A stretch of DNA of 64,000 bases. Source: Rhodopseudomonas palustris HaA2 (GTDB lineage: Bacteria > Pseudomonadota > Alphaproteobacteria > Rhizobiales > Xanthobacteraceae). Below, piece after piece: positions 52,698 to 61,143 of this stretch. The notes beneath the pieces are model-generated. The model ran no database searches, was not told the DNA's origin, and worked only from the letters and a program-made list of their open reading frames with translations. Numbering within the stretch: the stretch's first letter is position 1; each line of letters begins with the position of its first letter. The stretch covers positions 744,001 through 808,000 of the forward strand of contig NC_007778.1 of NCBI RefSeq assembly GCF_000013365.1. The letters are read 5' to 3'. The position numbers and the translations under genes were made by a program.

Positions 52698-53876
52698 GTG
52701 TCTCACAGAAATCCCATCGACTTCCTCGCCCATTTGCGAAAGTTCAACGGTCTCAGTGGCTTGCACCCTGCCTCTGGGGCGGCCGAGGCTGCCAGCCCGC
52801 TGATCGAGACGGCGGATTTCGGCGACAACCCCGGCAACCTCCGGATGCTGTCGTTCATCCCTGAAGGGCTGACGAAGCGCATCCCGCTGGTGGTCGTGCT
52901 GCATGGCTGCACCCAGAATGCGGCCGGTTACGATGTCGGCGCAGGATGGTCGACGCTAGCGCAGCGCTACGGCTTCGCCCTGCTGATGCCGGAGCAGAAG
53001 CGGGACAATAACCCCAATCTTTGCTTCAACTGGTTCGTGCCGGACGACATCAAGCGCGGCCACGGCGAAGTCGCGTCGATCTGGCAGATGGTCGAGCGAA
53101 TGTCGGCTGCCTATCACATCGATCGGGCGCGAATTTTCGTGACCGGACTATCCGCCGGCGGCGCGATGACCACGGTGATGCTGGCGACCTATCCGGATGT
53201 GTTCGCCGGCGGTGCGGTGATCGCCGGGCTGCCCTATGGAGTCGCCGGCACCGTACGGCAGGCGCTGAAGGAGATGCGGCATCCATCGCCGCGTTCCGCG
53301 CACGAGCTCGGCGATCTGGTGCGCAAGGCGTCGCCGCACAAGGGGCCATGGCCGAAGCTGTCGGTCTGGCACGGCAGCGCCGATCGCACCGTGAACGCCG
53401 CCAATGCCGATGCGCTGGTGAAGCAGTGGCTCGATCTGCACGGTCTGCCGGAAACGCCGATGTCCCAGCGGAGTGTCGTCGGCTTTCCTCACCAGGTCTG
53501 GTGGAACTCCAGCGGCGAGGCGACCGTGGAATCCTACACCATCACCGACATGGCGCACGGCACGCCGATCGGCCGCGCCAATGACGAGCGCTACGGCGTC
53601 GCCGGCGCCTACCTGCTCGAAGCGGGAATTTCGTCATCGTTCCACATCGCCGAATTCTTCGGGCTCACCGGCCGTATTCACCGGCACAAGGCGGTCGCGC
53701 GACCGAGCGCCGAAGCGGACCACGCCGCGGCCGCGGACGGCGCGCGAGCGGGAACCTTCAGGCCGCGTGCGGCCGCCGGCGCGCGGGCGGCCCACGAGCC
53801 GCCCCGTGACCGCCGCGGCTTCGATGTCGGCGCGGTGATCACCCGGGCGCTGACTGCGGCCGGCCTGATGAAGTAG
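52698..53876 (+). CDS. PHB-depolymerase-type esterase
   Basis: A 392-residue alpha/beta hydrolase of the PHB depolymerase (esterase, PF10503-like) family. The oxyanion region is VVVLHGCTQNAAGYD, the nucleophile elbow is VTGLSAGGAMT with Ser152, and GSADRTVNAANAD carries an acid-residue candidate; His is in TDMAHGTPIG. No signal peptide is visible, so it is probably intracellular, unlike classic secreted depolymerases. The last 80 residues form a basic, Ala/Arg-rich tail. The start is GTG 52698 after GGATCAGGAGT, which is a good ribosome site. Substrate may be PHB, short-chain esters or aryl esters. Confidence 0.87.
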   Translation: MSHRNPIDFLAHLRKFNGLSGLHPASGAAEAASPLIETADFGDNPGNLRMLSFIPEGLTKRIPLVVVLHGCTQNAAGYDVGAGWSTLAQRYGFALLMPEQKRDNNPNLCFNWFVPDDIKRGHGEVASIWQMVERMSAAYHIDRARIFVTGLSAGGAMTTVMLATYPDVFAGGAVIAGLPYGVAGTVRQALKEMRHPSPRSAHELGDLVRKASPHKGPWPKLSVWHGSADRTVNAANADALVKQWLDLHGLPETPMSQRSVVGFPHQVWWNSSGEATVESYTITDMAHGTPIGRANDERYGVAGAYLLEAGISSSFHIAEFFGLTGRIHRHKAVARPSAEADHAAAADGARAGTFRPRAAAGARAAHEPPRDRRGFDVGAVITRALTAAGLMK

Positions 53877-54004
53877 GCGTTCGCTGCTGTCGCTGGTGCT
53901 GCAGGCGCAACGCCGGCCTGCCCGGCGCCGACATTTGCGCCTGTCGCGGCGGATGTTAGGTTGAGCGTTCGCCGCAGATCGTCTTAGCCCATCACGCGGG
54001 TTGA

Positions 54005-56488
54005 ATGCTGGACCTGAAGAGATCGATGACGCCGGATTTCCTCGCCCGCGGCGGCGAGATGGGCGCTCTGATGCGCGCCCATGACTGGGCGGATTCGACG
54101 CTCGGGCCGGCGGAGACATGGCCGCAGAGCCTGCGCACCGCGCTGCGGATTCTGCTCAACAGCAACCATCCGATGTTCATCTGGTGGGGCCCCGATCTGA
54201 TCCAGTTCTACAACGACGCCTACCGGCAGACGATGGGACCGGAGCGCCATCCCGGCGCACTCGGCCAGCGCGGGCGCGACTGCTGGGCGGAGATCTGGGA
54301 CATCATCGGCCCGCAGATCGAGCAGGTGATGAGCGGCGGCGGATCGACCTGGCACGAAAATCATCTGGTGCCGGTGACGCGCAACGGCCGCCGCGAGGAC
54401 GTCTACTGGACCTACGGCTTCAGCCCGATCGATCAGGACGATTCGGTCGGCGGCGTGCTGGTGGTGTGTCGCGACGTGACGCGAGACGTATCGGCATCGA
54501 TGGCGCTGCGCGAACGCGAGGCCGAGCTGGCGCGCGTGCAGCAAATCGGACGGATCGGCGGGCTCGAGGTCGATCTGCGGTCCGGCTTCCGCAACCGGCG
54601 TTCGCCGGAATATCTCCTGGTCCACGGTCTGCCGCCCGAGGCCGCGACGGAAACCCACGAAGACTGGGTTCGACGCATTCATCCCGAGGATCGCGAGGCG
54701 ACCGAACGGCAATTCGTCGAGGCGGTGAACGGCGACGCCCGCGACTACGTCGCCCGCTATCGGATCATCCGTCCGAGCGACGGCGAAACGCGTTGGATCT
54801 CGGTGCGTGCGGTGATCGAGCGCGACGACAGCGGCACGCCGCTCCGGCTCGTCGGCGCGCATATCGACGTCACCGAACAGGTCGAGGCCGAGCAGAAGGC
54901 GCAGGCGAGCGAGGAAGCGGCGCGCAAACTCGCCGCACAGCTCGCGCAACTGAACACAACGCTCGCGCAACACGTCGAGGAAAAAACCCGCGAGCGCGAC
55001 CGGATCTGGAATGTGTCGCAGGACCTGCTGCTGGTTGCCGACCGCCGCGGCGTCTGGCGCACGGTGAATCCGGCCTGGACCAATACGCTGGGCTGGAGCG
55101 AGGCCGAGCTGTTGAACAACACCTCGGAATGGATCGAGCACCCGGCCGATGGCGGCATTACACGGGCGCAGTTGGCCGAGCTGTGCGCGGGCGCCGGCAC
55201 GGTGCGCTTCGAGAGCCGGATCCGCGCCAAGGACGGATCGTATCGCTGGTTGTCCTGGACCGGCGTCTCCGACGCCGACGCCTGCTACGCGGTCGCGCGC
55301 GACATCACCGCCGACAAGGCGGCGGCGGAGCGCCTCAAGGTCACCGAGGAGGCGCTCCGTCAATCGCAGAAGATGGAGGCGGTCGGGCAACTCACCGGGG
55401 GTATCGCCCACGATTTCAACAATCTGCTGACCGGCATCGTCGGTTCGCTCGAGCTGATGCGGACCCGGCTCGAGCAGGGCCGCACCGACAATATCGCACG
55501 CTATATCGACGCCGCGATGATCTCGGCGAATCGTGCGGCCGCGCTCACCCACCGGTTGCTCGCCTTCGCCAGGCGTCAGCCGTTGGTACCGAAGCCGGTC
55601 GACGCCAATCACCTCGTGGTCTCGCTCGAGGATCTGCTGCGCCGGACGATCGGCGAAGCGATCGAGTTCGAGATCGCTGCGGCGCCGGATCTGTGGCTCA
55701 CGCTGTGCGATCCCAACCAGCTCGAAAGCGCGCTGCTCAATCTGGCGATCAACGCCCGCGACGCGATGCCGGATGGCGGCCGGCTCACGATCACCACGCG
55801 CAATGCGACCTTCGACGGCGGCGAGATGCCCGCGCTGCTGCCCGGCGACTATGTCTGCCTGACCGTCTCCGACACCGGCGTCGGCATGAACGACGATGTC
55901 GCCGCGCGGGCATTCGAACCGTTCTTCACGACCAAGCCGCTCGGCCGGGGCACCGGCCTCGGACTGTCGATGATCTATGGTTTCGCGCAGCAATCGCGCG
56001 GACATGCGAGCATCGCCAGCGCGCGGTCCGAAGGCACCTCGGTCACGCTGTATCTGCCGCGCGAACACGGCGACGCAGGCGAGCGGCAGGAGCCGGCGAA
56101 GCCGCCACGCGCGGATGCTGCCCGCGGCGAGACCGTGCTGGTGGTCGAGGACGAGGCGGTGGTGCGCGCGGTGATCGTCGAGATGCTGCGTGACCAGGGT
56201 TATCGCGTGCTCGAGGCCGTGGATGGGCCATCCGGACTGGCGATGCTGCAGGGCGACGAGCCGATCGACCTGCTGCTGTCGGATATCGGGCTGCCCGGCC
56301 TCAATGGACGCCAGCTCGCCGACTATGCGCGCCTCCACCGACCGGACATCGGCGTGTTGCTGATGACCGGCTACGCCGAAAGCGCGGCGATGACCGACGG
56401 CATTCGCGAGGCCGGCATCGAACTGATCACCAAGCCGTTCGACCACGGCGATCTGATGACACGCGTGCGCGCGATGGTTGCCGATTAG
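54005..56488 (+). CDS. PAS-domain hybrid sensor histidine kinase
   Basis: An 827-residue soluble hybrid kinase without transmembrane segments. Three PAS-like domains can be placed: residues about 25-160, 175-300 (MGG-like start GGLEVDLRSGF) and 335-445 (DRIWNVSQDLLLVADRRGVW). The HisKA domain has VGQLTGGIAHDFNNLLTGIVG with the phospho-His, then the ATPase domain (LLNLAINARDAMP, VSDTGVGM, GLGLSMIYGFA). A C-terminal receiver domain begins VLVVEDEAVVRAVIVEML with its phospho-Asp in LLLSDIGLPGLNG. It probably senses a cytosolic signal such as redox, light or ligand. A second ATG at codon 9 (MTPDFLARGGE) is an alternative start. No separate partner regulator is adjacent. Confidence 0.92.
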   Translation: MLDLKRSMTPDFLARGGEMGALMRAHDWADSTLGPAETWPQSLRTALRILLNSNHPMFIWWGPDLIQFYNDAYRQTMGPERHPGALGQRGRDCWAEIWDIIGPQIEQVMSGGGSTWHENHLVPVTRNGRREDVYWTYGFSPIDQDDSVGGVLVVCRDVTRDVSASMALREREAELARVQQIGRIGGLEVDLRSGFRNRRSPEYLLVHGLPPEAATETHEDWVRRIHPEDREATERQFVEAVNGDARDYVARYRIIRPSDGETRWISVRAVIERDDSGTPLRLVGAHIDVTEQVEAEQKAQASEEAARKLAAQLAQLNTTLAQHVEEKTRERDRIWNVSQDLLLVADRRGVWRTVNPAWTNTLGWSEAELLNNTSEWIEHPADGGITRAQLAELCAGAGTVRFESRIRAKDGSYRWLSWTGVSDADACYAVARDITADKAAAERLKVTEEALRQSQKMEAVGQLTGGIAHDFNNLLTGIVGSLELMRTRLEQGRTDNIARYIDAAMISANRAAALTHRLLAFARRQPLVPKPVDANHLVVSLEDLLRRTIGEAIEFEIAAAPDLWLTLCDPNQLESALLNLAINARDAMPDGGRLTITTRNATFDGGEMPALLPGDYVCLTVSDTGVGMNDDVAARAFEPFFTTKPLGRGTGLGLSMIYGFAQQSRGHASIASARSEGTSVTLYLPREHGDAGERQEPAKPPRADAARGETVLVVEDEAVVRAVIVEMLRDQGYRVLEAVDGPSGLAMLQGDEPIDLLLSDIGLPGLNGRQLADYARLHRPDIGVLLMTGYAESAAMTDGIREAGIELITKPFDHGDLMTRVRAMVAD

Positions 56489-56616
56489 TTCCAGTCTGAC
56501 GATTCGTTCATCGACTCCGCGCTGATGGAAGCGGCCGACGTGGCCTCGATGAGTTGCGCGGAACTGTTTCATGCGCGGCGACTTGTCAAGCACCTTCCCA
56601 GAATCGGAGCTTCACT

Positions 56617-57036
56617 ATGATCAATCGCTTTGTCGGAACCGCCGTTGTCATCCTGGCGCTTGCCGCGCCGGCCGTCGCCAATGCCCAGGGTGTGCCGGGC
56701 GGCATCGAGCGCGGTGCGCGTGACGGCGAGCGTGCCGCCGGCCCGGTCGGCGCAGTTGTCGGGGGCACCATCGGCGGTGTCGTCGGCGGCGTCGCCGGCA
56801 TCCTCGGCGTCGACGATCGCCCGCGCTTTCGCAGCTACGTGGTCGAGCAGCGCCGTCCGTCCTACACCTATCGCGACGAGGTTCGCGTCGGCGCCGTACT
56901 GCCCGACGACGGCGTGACCTATTACGAGGTCCCGGACCGGTTCAATTCGGCGCGCGAGTATCGCTACACGGTGGTGAACGGCCGCACTGTTCTGGTCGAG
57001 CCGGGCACCCGCCGCATCGTCGAGATCATCGACTAA
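56617..57036 (+). CDS. Exported DUF1236 protein
   Basis: A 139-residue protein with a signal peptide (INRFVGTAVVILALAAPAVANA, cleaved after ANA). A glycine-rich segment follows (GPVGAVVGGTIGGVVGGVAGILG), resembling a glycine-zipper that may associate with membrane. The C-terminal part VRVGAVLPDDGVTYYEVPDRF and EYRYTVVNGRTVLVEPGTRRIVEII is the DUF1236 core. The family is common in Bradyrhizobium-type bacteria and is often stress-related by context only. CGGAGC stands before the ATG. Confidence 0.87.
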   Translation: MINRFVGTAVVILALAAPAVANAQGVPGGIERGARDGERAAGPVGAVVGGTIGGVVGGVAGILGVDDRPRFRSYVVEQRRPSYTYRDEVRVGAVLPDDGVTYYEVPDRFNSAREYRYTVVNGRTVLVEPGTRRIVEIID

Positions 57037-57109
57037 GCCAACGACGTCGGCGGGCCGCCTCTCGACGAGGCGGCCCGCGCCGCGCGTGGGTTGCGGCGGC
57101 GCGCGGCGC

Positions 57110-58090
57110 CTATCTGCTCGATCGGACCAGCGTTTCCGACGGCCGTTCGCCGAACGCAGTCCGATAGTCCTTGGCGAAGTGGCCGAGATTGGAGAAGCCG
57201 CAGGCGAAGGCGGCGGCCGTGACCGAGGTCAGCGCGCGTCCCTGCTGCAGCATGGTGCGTGCCTGCCGAAGCCGGACCTGCTTGGCGAACGCCATCGGCG
57301 AGTAGCCGCGGCTGCGCTGGAAGGCCTTGAAGATGCCGCGCGCGCTGATTCCCGTCAGGTCCGTCAGCGTTTCGATGGTGATCGGTTCGGCCCAGTTGGC
57401 CTCGATGTATTCCTCGATCCTGCGCACGTGCCCGGGCGCCGCACTGCGCGAGTCGGCTTCCAGAAATTTGGTGAAGTTGTGCGGATAGGCGGTCAGGAAC
57501 AGCAGGGTGATGGCTTCCTGCAACTCCGCCATCACCAGCTCGGGTAGCGGGGCACTCGCCGAATTGATCTGACTGTTCACGAACCCGATCAGGCGGCGAA
57601 GATTGGCCGCCTGCAGCAGGTCGTTGCTCGCGGCGGGCTCGAACTCGATCGCGCGCTTCGGCTTGGTGCCGAGCAGCGCCGTGAGCTTGCGGTCGATCGC
57701 GCTGCTTTGCACGCGAAGCAGCAAATGCTCGTAGAACGGGCCGAACTCGGTGTGAGCGGTGCGTCCGGGCGACGAGACGCAGGCCTGCCGCGGATCGATC
57801 GCCGTCGTGACGCCGGCGCTGCGGGTACTCGATTGCCCGGTCAGCGCGATCTGTAGTCGCGCAAAGTCGGCCTCGGGGAAGTCCACGCTCAGCGGCGCGC
57901 GACCGCAGGTGAAGCCGAGCGCGATATCCTGCAATTGCACGAAATTGCCCCGCACGCGGAACGTGCCGGCCGAACCGCACTGAAAGTTGCGGGCGCCGTA
58001 GACGGTGGAGAGCGCGTGCGCGAGTTCGTCCGGATCGGACGTGTCCATCGCACGGAAACGGCTGAGTGGCTCGCTGAGGAGTTCGGTCAT
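57110..58090 (-). CDS. AraC-family transcriptional regulator
   Basis: A 326-residue regulator. The N-terminal domain (about 1-200) has the AraC-binding-2 type pattern (DFARLQIALTG, RQACVSSPGRTAHTEFG). The C-terminal double helix-turn-helix (about 225-322) reads VRRIEEYIEANWAEPITIETLTDLTGISARGIFKAFQRSRGYSPMAFAKQVRLRQAR and CGFSNLGHFAKDYRTAFGERPSETL. ATG 58090 is chosen; the frame is open far upstream but reads as an arginine-rich shadow. The adjacent 58091-58425 region is its likely promoter. Confidence 0.92.
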   Translation of the reverse strand: MTELLSEPLSRFRAMDTSDPDELAHALSTVYGARNFQCGSAGTFRVRGNFVQLQDIALGFTCGRAPLSVDFPEADFARLQIALTGQSSTRSAGVTTAIDPRQACVSSPGRTAHTEFGPFYEHLLLRVQSSAIDRKLTALLGTKPKRAIEFEPAASNDLLQAANLRRLIGFVNSQINSASAPLPELVMAELQEAITLLFLTAYPHNFTKFLEADSRSAAPGHVRRIEEYIEANWAEPITIETLTDLTGISARGIFKAFQRSRGYSPMAFAKQVRLRQARTMLQQGRALTSVTAAAFACGFSNLGHFAKDYRTAFGERPSETLVRSSR

Positions 58091-58425
58091 AATGAAAGCG
58101 CTCCCGCGGTCTTGCTGTCGAGCATCGTCGTGCCGTGGATCGGTTCGATACCGTCTTGGGCGTTGATGCCGGCTGGAACGATGCAAAGGGGCCGATGATC
58201 TGCCGACCGAAAATCGCGAGAGCGCAACGGGTCGATTGTCATGTCCGTCGGTTGCAGCGTTCCATCCGAGGATCCGACGATGCCGCAGACCCGAGGTCGC
58301 TCGATACTTCGTAGAACTACCAGGCAATGGCAGGCGTCGCGGCGATCGCACGCGGATGCACTCCGCCGCTGCGCGCGGGGCGGTGGTCGGAATCGAATGT
58401 GAACAATGCCTGCGGGAGACCGACG
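58091..58425. other. 335-base gap with no recognisable gene
   Basis: Lies between the AraC start and the metallo-hydrolase stop, both on the minus strand. GGGAGC is the likely AraC ribosome site at its left end. I saw no palindromic element, tRNA or conserved ORF. Confidence 0.5.
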
Positions 58426-59094
58426 CTACATCGCGCCGGTCAGGAACGGATTGGTCATGCGCTCCTGGCCGATGCTCGAGCCGGGCCCATGGCCGCAGAT
58501 GAAGCCGACATCGTCGCCGAGCGGCAGCAGCTTGTCGGTGATCGATCGGATCAGCGTGGCGTGGCTGCCGCCGGGCAGGTCGGTGCGCCCGACCGAGCCG
58601 GCGAACAGCACGTCACCGACCAGCGCGAACCGCATCGCCTCGTTGAAGAACACCACGCTACCCGGCGAATGTCCGGGACAATGCAGGATCTGGAACGTCA
58701 ACTCGCCGACGCTGACGCTGTCGCCCTGGTCCAGCCAGCGATCCGTGGTGACGTCGCGGACGCCGGCGATGCCGAAGCTGCGGCCGCTAGCGACGACGTT
58801 GTCGAGCAGGAACTGGTCGTCGCGATGCGGGCCTTCGATCGGCACCTTCAGCGCGTCGCGCAATTCGGCCGCGCCGCCGACGTGGTCGATGTGGCCGTGC
58901 GTCAGCCAGATCTTCTCGACGCTGACGCCGGTCTTCTCGATCGCGGCCAGAATTTCGGGGACGTCGCCGCCGGGATCCACGACCACCGCCTTGCGGGTGG
59001 CCTCGCACCACAACAGCGTGCAGTTCTGCTGGAATGGCGTGACCGGGATGATGGCGGCGCCAGCTTTGGCTTTGGTGTCGGATGCAGTGCTCAT
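58426..59094 (-). CDS. MBL-fold metallo-hydrolase (glyoxalase II-like)
   Basis: A 222-residue metallo-beta-lactamase-fold hydrolase. Metal motifs are THGHIDHVGG (HxHxDH), HCPGHSPGSVVFF and ALVGDVLFAGSVGRTDLPGG, and the C-terminal histidine in FICGHGPGSSIGQE. The FQQNCTLLWCE start and small size match the GloB-type or persulfide-dioxygenase-like subgroup. The substrate is unknown; glutathione thioesters such as S-lactoylglutathione are likely. ATG 59094 begins MSTASDTKAKAGAA. Confidence 0.9.
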   Translation of the reverse strand: MSTASDTKAKAGAAIIPVTPFQQNCTLLWCEATRKAVVVDPGGDVPEILAAIEKTGVSVEKIWLTHGHIDHVGGAAELRDALKVPIEGPHRDDQFLLDNVVASGRSFGIAGVRDVTTDRWLDQGDSVSVGELTFQILHCPGHSPGSVVFFNEAMRFALVGDVLFAGSVGRTDLPGGSHATLIRSITDKLLPLGDDVGFICGHGPGSSIGQERMTNPFLTGAM

Positions 59095-59208
59095 CGCCGC
59101 ACTTTGCCGCCTCCGCCGCGGCAAGTCAAAGTGGGGGCAGGGCTGGATTGTCGTCATTGCAAGCGCGTGAATCCTCTCCCACGGGGGGAAGAAGGCAGCA
59201 CCCAAAGT

Positions 59209-59335
59209 CGTCATCCTGAGGCGCTCGCCCTGTTGGGCGAGCCTCGAAGGATGCGGCGACAGGTGCCCGCGACTCATCCTTCGAGGCGCGATCCGTCACG
59301 CTCACGCGTGGCGGATCGCGCACCTCAGGATGACG
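59209..59335. repeat. Palindromic repeat family A, copy 4
   Basis: Outer arms CGTCATCCTGAGGCGC and GCGCACCTCAGGATGACG, inner arms GCCTCGAAGGATG and CATCCTTCGAGGC, hairpin tips TCGCCCTGTTGGGCGA and GATCCGTCACGCTCACGCGT. It lies upstream of the metallo-hydrolase start and downstream of the vWA-gene stop, both on the minus strand. Confidence 0.92.
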
Positions 59336-59374
59336 GCGGAATTCCTCTTGAGAGCCCCACAACCACCAAAGGAT

Positions 59375-60493
59375 CTACCGTTTCAATTGCGCCTTCAGCG
59401 TCGCTTCGACTTCGCGATCGAACGACGAGGCCGGCTTGGGTTGCTTGTCGCGCTGCGCCGCCAGATAGGCGTCGCGCTGCTTGACCAGCGTGGCGAGTTG
59501 TTCGTTCAGCGTCTTTCGCGCGGCCATTTCGGATTCCACTTTGGCGGCGCGCTGCTCGGCCGGCAGGCTGCGCAGGGCGTCGGGCAGGTCCTCGTCCTTG
59601 ACGGCGTCGAGCTTCTGCCGTCCGGCGATGACGTCGCTGACCAGATCGCCGCCGCCGGTGACGGCTTCGGACGAGGTGCGCGCCCGCTTGTTGATGTAGC
59701 TCGCCATGTCGGAGGCGGAAGCGGGCGCCGATGCGGCGACTTTCGACAATTGTCGGGTCTGATCTTCGGTGCGTTTCTGGATCGGCGCGGGACCGTAGGG
59801 GATCACGGTGCCGTTGATCCGGTTCTGCAGGATGATGATGTCCTGGTCGTAGGGCGTCTCGATCACCACGATCTGGCCGCCATCCTGCGGGATCGGAATG
59901 TAGCGGCCGCGCCCGCTTTCGGCGATCTCGTGCCACACCCGCTCGGTATCGCGTGCGTGGCCGGCCTGCACGGCGTTGACGATGATGTCCTTCTGCCGCG
60001 CCACCGCCAGCGTGGTCGGATATTTGGTGTCCTGGGCGTAGTCCATATGCGGCGGCGCATCGCCGACCAGGAACACGATCCGGCAGATGTCGCCCTCCTT
60101 TGTCCAGTGCAGCTTGTTGACCGCGACGTCGAGCGCCTCGTTGACGCTTTCCGGCCAGTCGCCGCCGCCGCGCGCCTGCAGCTCCAGCAGCCGCGCATAG
60201 AGGTCCTGAATGTCGGAGGTCAACTCGACGCGGCGGGTGACGTAGTCGTCGCCGATGTCGCGATACATCACCAGCCCCATCCGGATGTCGGCGTCGGGAT
60301 TGCTGTCGAGGATCGCAGTGGCGATCGACCAGATCTTGCGCTTAGCGCCCTCGATCAGGCCGCTCATCGATCCGGTGGTGTCGAGCACGAAGGCGACTTC
60401 GACCGTCGGCCGCGCGCTTGCGGTGGAGGGAAGCGCCAGCGGCGCGAGCAGCGCGGTGAAGGCCAGCGCTTTCATGAGTGTGATGCGTGTCAT
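59375..60493 (-). CDS. Exported von Willebrand factor A domain protein
   Basis: A 372-residue protein with a signal peptide (MKALAFTALLAPLALPSTASA) and a vWA domain (about residues 28-230). The MIDAS metal site is intact: VAFVLDTTGSMSGLIEGAK (DxSxS-type DTTGS), with YRDIGDDY and FLVGDAPPHMDY supplying the other positions. The C-terminal part is a charged, coiled-coil-prone segment ending KAQLKR. It is probably a periplasmic or surface adaptor; partners are unknown. An in-frame internal ATG (codon 7) is an alternative start. It lies away from the MoxR/CoxE pair. Confidence 0.87.
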   Translation of the reverse strand: MTRITLMKALAFTALLAPLALPSTASARPTVEVAFVLDTTGSMSGLIEGAKRKIWSIATAILDSNPDADIRMGLVMYRDIGDDYVTRRVELTSDIQDLYARLLELQARGGGDWPESVNEALDVAVNKLHWTKEGDICRIVFLVGDAPPHMDYAQDTKYPTTLAVARQKDIIVNAVQAGHARDTERVWHEIAESGRGRYIPIPQDGGQIVVIETPYDQDIIILQNRINGTVIPYGPAPIQKRTEDQTRQLSKVAASAPASASDMASYINKRARTSSEAVTGGGDLVSDVIAGRQKLDAVKDEDLPDALRSLPAEQRAAKVESEMAARKTLNEQLATLVKQRDAYLAAQRDKQPKPASSFDREVEATLKAQLKR

Positions 60494-60647
60494 CCGATCG
60501 TCTCCAACTGCCCCGCCAGAGCCCGCGTTTCACCGCATCGCCGCACCGACCCGCGATCGCGGCGCTGCGGCGATGTTTCTGCGGCCGAAATCGGACCGCG
60601 AAGCGCCGCTTGGGCACCCGCACCGAAATCGGCTAGACTTGGTCGCG

Positions 60648-61127
60648 ATGGAATCGAATGCCGTTCACATGATTTTGCCGCCGGACCTGCGGCAGTCGGA
60701 CACCGCGCTCAAAATCGCGCGCGGCACCACGCGCCTGCTGCGCTCGCTGGGCTTCGCCTGCGTCAGCGAATTGCCGCTGCCGTCGGGACGGCGCGCCGAT
60801 CTGGTGGCGCTGAACGAGCGCGGCGAGATCTGGATCGTGGAGATCAAATCCTCGCTGGCCGATCTGCGCGCCGACACCAAATGGCCGGACTATCGGGCGC
60901 ATTGCGACCGTCTGTTCTTCGCCTTCACGCAGGATCTGCCGTGCGAGATATTTCCCGGCGACACCGGCCTGATCGTCGCCGACGGCTACGGCGCGCATCT
61001 GCAGTGCGAGGCGCCCGAGCACAAATTGGCGGCGCCGACCCGCAAGCTGATGATGCTGCGCTTCGCGCTCGCCGCCGCACAGCGGCTCAACCGGCTGAGC
61101 GATCCGCAGGGATTCGCCGAAAGTTGA
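60648..61127 (+). CDS. mmcB: MmcB-family DNA repair protein
   Basis: A 159-residue protein of the MmcB family, first described in Caulobacter as an SOS-induced factor that protects against mitomycin-type damage. The fold is endonuclease-like: the core shows LPSGRRADLVALNERGEIWIVEIKSSLADLRADTKWPDYRAHCDRLFFAF with Asp and Glu-x-Lys positions of PD-(D/E)xK nucleases, then PGDTGLIVADGYGA. ATG 60648 is the first start; a second ATG at codon 8 is possible. No GTTC-N7-GTTC box is visible upstream. It is divergent from the exported vWA gene and convergent with the CoxE-like gene. Confidence 0.9.
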   Translation: MESNAVHMILPPDLRQSDTALKIARGTTRLLRSLGFACVSELPLPSGRRADLVALNERGEIWIVEIKSSLADLRADTKWPDYRAHCDRLFFAFTQDLPCEIFPGDTGLIVADGYGAHLQCEAPEHKLAAPTRKLMMLRFALAAAQRLNRLSDPQGFAES

Positions 61128-61143
61128 CGTAGCGTCGCGGCCG

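Noticed and set aside
53984-56593. 869-codon minus-strand open frame opposite the hybrid kinase
   Set aside because: It is antisense to a clear multi-domain kinase, is Arg/His/Asp/Gln-rich in the way of high-GC shadow frames, and has no family motif.
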